A DNA stretch of 64,000 nt from Platerodrilus igneus (Eukaryota; Arthropoda; Insecta; Coleoptera; Lycidae), in assembly GCA_036346225.1 (NCBI GenBank), contig JARFIW010001090.1:1488001-1552000 (forward strand), given 5' to 3'. The notes beneath the pieces were generated by a model. That model was not told the origin of the DNA. It ran no database searches and saw only the letters and a program-made list of their open reading frames with translations. Both the position numbers and the translations under genes were made by a program. Numbering within the stretch: position 1 is the first letter of the stretch; every line of letters begins with the position of its first letter. Positions 56,107-64,000 of this stretch are shown here, one piece after another.

Positions 56107-56479
56107 ACTTTCCAGTGTCCACCGATTTGTGAAGCAGGAGGGGGATTAAATGGCCATTCAATGGTTTCTGTTTCTGCCGATTGTGTAAAGGTTGAGAAAT
56201 TCTGGAAGCAGCACCAACAGAGTCTGTATCACAATCGCTATACATGTTCCGCAGACAAATTTAAAACTAATCCTAGGTGCTCAGCCTTAGTCGTGAAACA
56301 AACAAATAAGCAAAAATATGCCTTCCAAGGTTTTGCCCCTCGTACCCGACTCACGGTTATGAAACAGGACCACTAAAATTGACACCAGCATGACGAAATG
56401 CTTTTTTAGAAGCAACCCTCGGAGTGGGTAAATCTCCCATAGAAAGAACCACTAAAATAGTATCAGCCTTAAAACAATG
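56107..56479. other. Unassigned DNA between SINE head and Pao relic
   Basis: A 71-codon plus-strand frame (56161-56376) is open but unrecognised. It may be the decayed 3' end of the BEL/Pao element on the minus strand. Confidence 0.4.
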
Positions 56480-57850
56480 TATACATGACCGTAGCTACTG
56501 TTTTATGGCTTTCCTAGCCGACAAAATCCAAAAATGTTGTTGAAGTAATGAATGGGTAGCATGATTGCTGCAATGTAAATTTTTAACGTGACAATTAGTT
56601 ATAATCAGAGTGGTTAAACGATTTGGTCGAGGGAAAAATAATAGATATTTTGCATCATATGATACGTTCAAATGTATTAGCCGACCGCCCACCCTGAGCA
56701 GCCCCCGACTGTCAATGAACGGAGAAAGAGGACGAAGTTGTTTGCTGCTAACCTGTTTGTTTTTCAATTTTTTCAAATCTTGAGAATGCGATGCTTTGAA
56801 CATGTTTAACCACTAATTATTACAAAGCAGATGTTTTTTCGCGAAGTGTAATTGCACCAGTTAATTTTTTGTGCAGCGATCTTAAACCCGAATTGACGGC
56901 AATGAGCAATTATTTTCCAAATCTTTTATCAGTCTATCGGCCTGTTGAATAGATTAGGCAATACATTTTCTGAAGGTTCGACGACAATTAACAATACCTT
57001 TTACTTCGGAAGAAGTTTGCGATAGAATGTTTGGTGTAACATTACAGACAAACGGTTATTACTTCTCCGTAGGCAATTGTAATCACTAAAGACCCGCCCA
57101 CCATAGTGGATGTTCGATGAGTTCAGATGCAAAGAGGCCTCTTTAAACATAATCTGCAGGATTGTCTTGAGATCTTGCATGATTCCATTTTGATGGAGCA
57201 ATGGGCGATTAAACTTGTGCAATTCTGTTTGCAGCAAAAGTTTTCCATTTATTAGAAGGCGATTTTAACCAGGAAAGTGTGATCGTAGAGTCCGATCAAT
57301 CAAATATGTTTGTAATTTCTGCCTTAGAATATGTAACTTCTGCGTAATCCACGAGATTTGCGAGTATATCGGTTGCGCACAACTCTAATCGTGGCAACGA
57401 AACTTTGTTGATGGGAGCAACTCTACTTTTTGCATATACAGAATAAACGAAAATATTACTATTTTCCTCGGTGGAACGAAAATAAACAACATATGCATAA
57501 CCTGTTTCTGAAACATCGCAAAAGCATGTAATTCGACTTGCCTTTGCTCTTGACACATCAACTGACGAGGTATTTTTGTATCTTATGATACTGAAAGTTG
57601 CGACAAACATTAATCCCATTGAAGAATGAAGTTGTCTGGAGGCTGAGAATCCCAATTGATTCCCAAAATCCATAAACATTAAACGAAATGTTTTGCAAGA
57701 AATGTAACTGGAATTAGAAAGCCTAAGGGGTCATAAATTTTAGTAAGTGCCGAAAAAACGTCACTTTTTGTACACCGGCGATCACTGAGTTCTATATCAT
57801 ACAAAAAACTATCTTAATCAAAACACCATTTTAAGCCTAACGCTCGTTAT
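56480..57850 (-). pseudogene. pol: BEL/Pao retrotransposon pol relic
   Basis: Read down the minus strand, TKSDVFSALTKIYDPLRL near 57750 corresponds to the end of the Pao RT region. Then 57679-57296 gives the Peptidase A17 / RNase H segment with CFCDVSETGYAYVVYF, SKSRVAPINKVSLPRLELCA. Lower down, 56803-56495 gives LRPLSPFIDSRGLLRVGGRL and LLQQHFWILSARKAIKQ, the zinc-binding start of the integrase. The parts between carry stops and frame changes. RT N-terminal and gag regions are missing because the Ty3-type element interrupts at about 57900. Confidence 0.85.
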
Positions 57851-57904
57851 GTATCCCCCAATTCACCTATTGAATAATAGAATCTAATAGAAATTATTAG
57901 AAAT

Positions 57905-58435
57905 TGTTAAATAAATCATAAGTCAATTGCAACAATGTAATACAAGGATAAACCAGACAGGTTATTAACAGTTCATGAGAACCGATATGCAACTTTGTAT
58001 CCGAGACGACAGTGATACAGCAGGTGGCAGATCACAGACGGTTAACATACCGCAATTACCTAGAAATAAGATTGTTACAATGTAATAAAGTGTAGAATTA
58101 AGAGTAAAGCAGACATGAGATCTGCAAGTTCCCACAGCCATGTGAGGGGACAGGATATTATAAAAAGCCCGGGAGCTCAAGGTCCGGCAGTCAGTTTTCG
58201 AACTTCATACTTCGATGTTCAAGCTACTCAATTGAGTCAGTCTGAGTACTACAGCTTTTGCATTGTTGTTTACTTAGACTACTCGCCCTAGTACAATTAA
58301 TTAACTATTTTCGATTTAAACTTATTTTATACAGTTATTCAAAATTCCATTATAGTATCTGTTTAAGATAAATAAATTTGTTAAGAGTTTGAAAACGTTT
58401 TTTAAAAACATCGCTCCAAAGACCCGAACCTTAAC
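57905..58435 (+). mobile_element. 5' LTR of a Ty3/17.6-like retrotransposon
   Basis: About 531 bp ending TTAAC directly before the primer-binding site; the 5' edge (TGTTAA) is set by homology with the solo LTR at 28164-28688 and is uncertain by some tens of bp. It contains TATTATAAAAAGCCC (TATA box at 58157) and CCGGCAGTCAGTT (initiator-like, 58184). Transcription would start near 58190 and run rightward through gag and pol. No 3' LTR lies in the window. Confidence 0.75.
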
Positions 58436-58453
58436 TGGCGCAGTCGGTAGAAT
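58436..58453 (+). promoter_or_regulatory. Primer-binding site, tRNA-Ser type
   Basis: TGGCGCAGTCGGTAGAAT matches the primer site I recall for the Drosophila 17.6 and 297 elements (tRNA-Ser 3' end) except for one base (GAAT for GGAT). It begins at the first base after the LTR, as expected, and fixes the 5' LTR boundary at 58435. Confidence 0.85.
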
Positions 58454-60292
58454 GTCAAAAAAGCACTAAGAACTCAAAAATCGAAAAACTGGTGACCAAG
58501 AATTTCAATTCGCAATTTTGACAGAACCCAAACAAGGTTGGAGGAAGTACACGCATCGACCGAATCCAGCAAAACAAACCAACCTGGACGAGATACAAAA
58601 TTGGTCGAGTCCACGAAAGAAACAGATGAAGAAATTAACGTAAGTTCATTTCCTTAAAACCAAATTGATCTCACAAACTATAATTGATATATGCTAGTTT
58701 TATAATTTTATTATGTTCAGAATTTTATTTTATGCCAATATTTTTTTGAAAATAGTTTACGAAGATAAATTATTTTCAAACGAGAATTCATCTTGACAAA
58801 GTTTATTCTATGAGACTTGTATTTTAAAGAGATTTTTTTTAAAGCAAAAGAGACTTGATTTTAAGAGATTTTTCATTACAATTATTAAAACAAACCGAAA
58901 AATAAACCAAAAATAACTGACACACATCTATTAATATCAAACGTAACCGAAGTACGAATAATTATACAAATTAACTAGCGCAATACAAAAACGCAACGGT
59001 TAATCCAGCAACTAAAAACAACGCAAATTAAATACATCATCTAACATTAAAAACAACTGCGTGATCCTTATAAATTTTAACTCTATCATACTTTATAAAT
59101 TACAGCAAAGCACTCTGCAAATATATCAAACTTAAACCATTGTAATTAAAAACCAGCGTGCAAATTAATACAATCCTTACATAAGATAAGACCTGTGAAT
59201 GAAATATTATTCATCACGGAAACGATTTACTCCAGACTTAAGAAACGATTATTTAAACAATTAACTTTCAGAACCACATAAAGAAACGCATTTGCTTTAC
59301 GATCTATAAATAATTAATCCATCACAAAGTAGAATAAAGCGCATAAAATTACAACCAACATTGAACGAAAACTATTCATCATCAAATAAATTGCATTACG
59401 GAGAAGCTATTTATTCCAGTACAATACTGAATAAAGCTAAATGCTCATCATAAAAGCTATAATTAACCCATATTAAAACGTGTATTGCAAACCTTAAACC
59501 TACATTACGGAGATATACAATTACAAGACGTGCAGCATAACTGAATACGGAGATATCTAAAAATAATCAGACGCAACATTTATGCAAGCAACTAACGAAT
59601 AAAGAAGCGAATTATCTAATTCCCACACCAACTGAAAATAACACCTTTCAGAAAAGTAACTCCAATAAGTATAATTGCATATTATACATCATGTACGCAA
59701 TTAAATAACCAAAGAGACTAAACTACATCTTCAAGTGGACATAACTTTGTGATTAAATTACAAGGATAAAGTGTAACAAAGTAATTAACTGAAAACCTGC
59801 AAGTTATATTTAGAATTCAAGGAGACAAGACAGACGAACTATACGTTTATGCAATTCAATTAAAACCCACGTAAAAGATATAATTACAATAGACTAATAA
59901 AATCAGCAGAACTGAACGAAGACAAAGCCATAACTAACGCATAACGTACGAAGTGAAGTAAATACCGCGAGAAATTAATTACCACACCAGATTTTTTCAG
60001 GAAGCAAAACTCAAGTAGAACTCACGACAAATTAACGCCCGCGAGATATAAACAAGCAAATTCAAGGCTACAGCAATTAAACCAACATTATCGAGTATAA
60101 ATTCCACAAATTCAATACCGCACCGTGTAACCAAACACAAACAATAACAATTACCATTCTATAAATAACCCGACGCAATCTAAACTGAAAATTAATAAAT
60201 CCAAACCAAAAATAACAATACAAATAGCGAAATAAACCTCAATTTTTACAAAATTTGAAATTACCCAAAAGCGAAAGCAACCCTTAACCAAA
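58454..60292 (+). other. Long A/C-rich leader of the retrotransposon
   Basis: About 1.84 kb between primer site and gag, unusually long for this group. The plus strand is strongly A- and C-rich and poor in G, matching the gag strand, so it belongs to the element rather than to a separate insertion. A donor-like AAC|GTAAGT lies at 58639/58640; polypyrimidine acceptor candidates before gag are weak. No open frame of note. Confidence 0.6.
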
Positions 60293-61231
60293 ATGAGTGG
60301 AGATATGAAACTTTACTTGAAAACAATTCAAATCTTTAAGGGCCAGCAAGCTCATCTCGGAAACTTTATAGGAGCATGTGAAATATTCATGAAAAACTTC
60401 TACAAACCCGGAGATAACGAAAGGAATTCATTGCTTTTAGGTCTGATAATAAGTAAACTGACCGAAAGGGCACTAACCTTAATTGCCAGTAGAGACGATC
60501 TACAGGTATGTCAAGACTTTAAACAAATACTAATCGCATATTTCGGAGACCAACGTAACATGAAATGCCTGGTACGAGACCTGATAAATCTCAGAATGGA
60601 AAATCACCAATCCCCATATCAATTTGGAATAAAATGCCAAGACGTGAGAAGTCTAATCTTAACGAAATTAAAAATCAAAGAGTGCGATCAAAATAATCGA
60701 CATTTAAAAACAAAAATGTATGACAAAATGGCACTGGACACATATATAAACGCTTTACCAGAACGACTATCAGATAAGATCAGATTCCAACGTCTCCAAA
60801 ACCTAGAAGAAGCCATGAACCTAGTAATAGAAAAAGAAAATGTAATGTATTACCACAACAGACTATACAACCCCAACGCAAATAAAAGTTATTCACCAAT
60901 AAAAACTATACAAGCCGCGAGACAAACAATCGCTCAACAACAATTCACACCCTTCAACGCACAAACAAATCAACCGCAAATTAATAACCCAAACTTCAAC
61001 AATACGAATTTTAATAATCAATATAAACATTTTCAAAAACCAACGTTTAACCCAACTTTTACGAAACCCGCATTTCAACCAATTTTCAATCAAAACCTAA
61101 ACCAACAAAGGCCAGCATTCAGCGCGAACCCCAGTAGAAATACACCAATGAATAATAACAACCCTAATAACTATTATAAACCAACACCAATGGATACCTC
61201 ATCTGGTAACACCAGACAAAAACAAAAATAA
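60293..61231 (+). CDS. gag: Retrotransposon Gag, 312 aa, intact
   Basis: Starts at ATG in CAAAATGAG and ends at TAA. It forms the nucleoprotein capsid of the element. Residues 1-200 are helical, with the family-like segments LGNFIGACEIFMKNF, LTERALTLIASRDDL, FGDQRNMKCLVRDLINLRME and FINALPE-type YINALPERLSDKIR, as in 17.6/297-type Gag. Residues ~200-312 are rich in N, Q, F and P (NFNNTNFNNQ), with no CCHC zinc knuckle, as is usual in this group. It is the only complete ORF of the element. Pol begins in the -1 frame relative to gag, as in other Ty3-type elements. Confidence 0.88.
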   Translation: MSGDMKLYLKTIQIFKGQQAHLGNFIGACEIFMKNFYKPGDNERNSLLLGLIISKLTERALTLIASRDDLQVCQDFKQILIAYFGDQRNMKCLVRDLINLRMENHQSPYQFGIKCQDVRSLILTKLKIKECDQNNRHLKTKMYDKMALDTYINALPERLSDKIRFQRLQNLEEAMNLVIEKENVMYYHNRLYNPNANKSYSPIKTIQAARQTIAQQQFTPFNAQTNQPQINNPNFNNTNFNNQYKHFQKPTFNPTFTKPAFQPIFNQNLNQQRPAFSANPSRNTPMNNNNPNNYYKPTPMDTSSGNTRQKQK

Positions 61232-61455
61232 CACACATCCGACCAAACCCTCATCAGAAACGCAATTTTACATCGGAAGAACTATTTCACCAAGTAAAAA
61301 AATTTGACAATGACCAGAATAATTACATTCAGCCAAGTACGAACAATGAATCAAACCATGCAGAAATTTATGAACGCGACAAACAATACGAAACTTACGA
61401 GGAGGTCGACGAAGAAAACTCGTGCTCAAATTTTCAGAAAGACCGATTCATAAAC
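61232..61455 (+). pseudogene. pol: Pol N-terminal segment in the -1 frame
   Basis: Relative to gag this frame is -1 and is open from near the gag stop to about 61467, giving PHQKRNFTSEELFHQVKKF and YETYEEVDEENSCSNFQK. The acidic linker ending ENFQ or SNFQ precedes the protease in 17.6-like elements. A frameshift near 61430 moves the protease to another frame. Confidence 0.65.
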
Positions 61456-61961
61456 GACCAAACTTAATAAACTTAAATAACATAAATCATCTAGTACTAC
61501 CATACATAGAAATACCCCACGCCGAATTCAAACTATTAATCGAAACCGGATCCTCAAAAACATTGATTAGCCCCAGAACCGTGAAGAAACATTATTTAGA
61601 TTATGTAGAAAGAGAACCATTTAAAATTAAAACAGCCCATCAAACGACAATACACCAATTCCTAGCTAATATACCCTTACCGAGAACATTTAATGTAAAA
61701 ATGAAACATAAATTTTGTATTTTCGAATTCAACGACAAATATGACGGACTAATCGCAATGGACCTTCTAAGAAAATTAGGAGCCAACATTGACATAAAGA
61801 ACCGTGTATTAAAGATGAAATACGGAAATATCCCCATTAAATTTCAAAACACTCAAATCGAACAAAAATACACAATAGAACCTCAAACGGAAAGAAAAAT
61901 AAAAATCCCAGTAAATTCTAACAAGAAAGTAGGAATAATAAATCATATGACATTTCAGTAA
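61422..61961 (+). pseudogene. pol: Retroviral-type aspartic protease and linker, catalytic Asp changed
   Basis: The frame is open from 61422 to a TAA at 61959. FKLLIETGSSKTLISPR is the flap/active-site region: the family motif is (L/F)IDTGS, and here the catalytic aspartate codon is GAA (Glu). IAMDLLRKLGANIDIKNRVL is the second conserved strand (IGxDxL). The protease would cleave Gag-Pol in an active element; with Glu at the catalytic position and a stop after it, this copy is inactive. Confidence 0.8.
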
Positions 61962-62820
61962 GGAGTAGAAACCCCGACTGCCTTAGTACAAATAAAAGAT
62001 AATTATGCCACTACAACGATATTAAATTCAAACGACTATCCCGTAGAATTATCATTAACAGACCCAATTAACGTAGAGGAATTAAATTTTAACGAAATGG
62101 AAATAGACGAAAATTTAGAAAACAATTACAACCCAATAGAACATGACAAAATGTTATGAGAAAATTTAATTAACATCCGCTTTAATACCGACGTCAATCA
62201 AGAAGAGCAAAGAGCAATTTAAAACTTATGTTTTCAATACCGCGACATATTCCACTGCGAAGGAATACCCCTAACATTCACCAACACAGTGGAACATAAG
62301 ATCGAACTAACAGACAACAAGCCAATCTTTACAAAAGCATATAGACTACCTCATGCGAGCCAAGAAGAAGCTGACAGACAAGTAGCAGACTTATTAGAAC
62401 AAGACATAATCCAGCACTCCAACTCACCATGGAGCAGCCCCGTGTTAATAGTACCTAAGAAATTAGACGCAACCGGAAAGAGAAAGTACAGAATGGTAAT
62501 AGAATACAGAAAGTTAAATGAAAAAACGGTAGATGACAAATATCCACTACCAAATATAACCGAAATTTTAGACAAATTAGGCAAATGCCAATATTTTTCA
62601 ACATTAGACCTAGCATCAGGATACCATCAAGTAGAAATGGAAGAAAACGATATATCACAAACAGACTTCAGCACACCTAATTACGAATACAAACGAATGC
62701 CATTTGGATTAAAGAACGCACCCGCTACTTTCCAGAGAGCATGGACAATATACTACGAGGAATACACAATGAAAAATGCCTTGTGTACATAGATGACATC
62801 ATAGTTTATTCCACATCATT
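61962..62820 (+). pseudogene. pol: Ty3-type reverse transcriptase, stops and frameshift, truncated
   Basis: In the protease frame, stops lie at 61959, 62157 and 62220, and the RT is then open to 62792: KAYRLPHASQEEADRQVADL, SPWSSPVLIVPKK, RMVIEYRKLNEKT, FSTLDLASGYHQVEM with the first catalytic Asp, and RMPFGLKNAPATFQRA. A frameshift at about 62740 moves the frame, after which DNILRGIHNEKCLVYIDDII carries the catalytic YIDD. Homology ends at VYSTS near 62820, so the thumb, RNase H and integrase are missing. Confidence 0.9.
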
Positions 62821-62885
62821 TTACATAAAACTGATTTTGCATTTGCATAAACCGTGTCTTAATTTAAAGACAATGTTTATCCAAA

Positions 62886-63080
62886 TTAACGAGTATGCGG
62901 GTCAATTTTTACTATACTGTCTTCGTCTAAAAGACAATTGAAAGAAAGTGTGCTTAACTCTGAAATAATATCCGAGGATAATTGTGCTGTAGCCTCAATT
63001 TCTTCAAAATTATCGCTTGTTTGATCTAACAAAGTGAGCGTTTGTTGTAATGTTGTTAATCTTTCTAAGGCAGTATTTTC
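62886..63080 (-). pseudogene. Unrecognised leucine-heptad open frame at the break point
   Basis: Sixty-four codons on the minus strand between two stops, with no ATG: ENTALERLTTLQQTLTLL, DQTSDNFEEIEATAQL, SSDIISELSTLSFNCLLDED and a final DPHTR stop. The L/I spacing suggests a coiled coil and the composition is protein-like. An acceptor-like TTTACAG lies about 30 bases upstream on that strand. It could be the last exon of a host gene or part of an unknown element. No family recognised. Confidence 0.35.
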
Positions 63081-64000
63081 TTAATACAACAATCTTTCTG
63101 TAAATATCATGTTGAAAAAAGTATTTTCAAATAACGGCATTAACAAAGAAATACTACAAGTTCAAAACCCACTAACCCTATACTGAAAATGTGGTTTTAT
63201 ACAGAGAAACGAGAGTCAATAACTTGCAAATACTGTATTCCTAACGAAACAATAGCACTGGCAAATTTTGAGGTAAACGAAATTCAAAATTCCCAACATG
63301 CGTAAACTTTTTTTTTTAAAAGATGCCGACACAATGTGTAAATTTGTGTGACCCCAAATCAACCAAGTGGACAAAGGACAACTATGAAGCGACCAAAACC
63401 TTTTTAAACGTAATATAACTGCCGCATACTTGTATTGTATAGTTACCTAGTGCTTTTTTTTAATTTAAAACTGCTGTTAGAACTTTATCGAAATAAATAC
63501 GTTCTACACCAAAACGAAAGCCTTCTTAGACTGCAACTATTTCAATACAAAAATCTAAGAAAATGTCTATGCGGCGTTATAACCATGATGAAGTTTACAT
63601 CACTATCCCAATGAAACAAAAATATAATTTAAAGTATGGAGGACGTAAATTACAATTTAACTAGGATTTGCTCGAAGGATCATGAACAATAGTAGTAAAG
63701 GACGAAATCATGTAAAAACATAATCAGTTACTTTAATTCCATCTTTGATGCTGGACTGTAACTTATTGTAACTGTATAGCAACATCGACCATTATTGCAA
63801 TTATACTGAACATTCACAAACAACTATATAGTTAATAGTAGTTCCATGGTCCCATAATGACAATAACAAAACGACGATGCTTATAGATCTGCATGATTTA
63901 GAAGAGGATCAATAAGGAATAAGGAATAGAGTACCTGTTGCCCAAACAGTTTTGTTAGCTTTTTTTCTTAATCTTACGAAAGTGTACGAGTTATGGACGT
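63081..64000. other. Unassigned AT-rich DNA
   Basis: No LTR, integrase or other retroelement sequence was found right of the break. A 30-codon frame (MPTQCVNLCDPKS start, 63324) is too short to assign. Confidence 0.5.

Noticed and set aside
61215..61231. A-rich stretch at the gag stop as a -1 frameshift heptamer
   Set aside because: A -1 relation between gag and pol is real, but the A-runs do not form a canonical X XXY YYZ heptamer in the gag frame.
63324..63410. Possible THAP-type start (MPTQCVNLC)
   Set aside because: The frame stops after about 30 codons and lacks the later Cys/His and AVPTIF residues.
1..64000. CRISPR arrays, rRNA or intact tRNA genes, bacterial operons
   Set aside because: None seen; regular short repeats here are satellites, and the sequence is eukaryotic in character.

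Overview
The window looks like arthropod, most likely insect, nuclear DNA. It is very AT-rich, has no operon-like gene packing, contains many microsatellites, and carries decayed animal-type mobile elements of most classes: RTE-like and Jockey/CR1-like LINEs, Penelope-like, BEL/Pao and Ty3 (17.6/gypsy-like) retroelements, Tc1/mariner-like and hAT-like transposase fragments, a tRNA-derived SINE head and foldback DNA. I found no intact host gene. Nearly every long open frame is a transposon relic or a by-product of a short tandem repeat, so the window is best read as a nested transposon landscape.

Layout. 1-8.4 kb: AT-rich DNA with an 88-bp tandem array (1294-1645) and a duplicated LTR-like sequence (4318-6300, interrupted; 6770-7275). 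8.4-24.7 kb and 33.7-37.5 kb: several 1-2 kb copies of one interspersed family whose ends (TTGCTGTG-type and its inverse) sit in (TA)n tracts; a mariner-like element (12.15-13.5 kb) and an RTE-like LINE (14.84-18.0 kb) lie among them. 25.1-25.8 kb: an inverted Penelope-like relic. 27.8-29.5 kb: minisatellite units around a solo LTR. 30.1-32.3 kb: mariner and hAT fragments. 33.04-33.58 and 38.65-38.92 kb: pentanucleotide satellites. 39.0-43.7 kb: a minus-strand LINE split by about 3.4 kb of repeats (two AGTCC minisatellites, a MITE, a 110-124 bp tandem array). 44.81-49.11 kb: a foldback element flanked by a perfect 9-bp direct repeat, with arms made of ~146-bp tandem units; it encloses a ubiquitin-specific-protease-like (peptidase C19) gene remnant and a second, GC-rich inverted repeat. 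51.4-55 kb: HTH and hAT fragments. 56.0-57.85 kb: SINE head and a BEL/Pao pol relic, broken by a Ty3-type LTR retrotransposon (57.9-62.8 kb) with LTR, tRNA-Ser-type primer site, long leader, gag, protease and reverse transcriptase, disabled by stops and frameshifts.

The two observations most worth pursuing are the foldback/Mutator-like element that carries a C19 peptidase gene, and the (TA)n-embedded family with inverted TTGCTGTG/CACAGCAA ends and subterminal tandem repeats. All homology calls come from reading the sequence and from recalled family motifs; no search was run.
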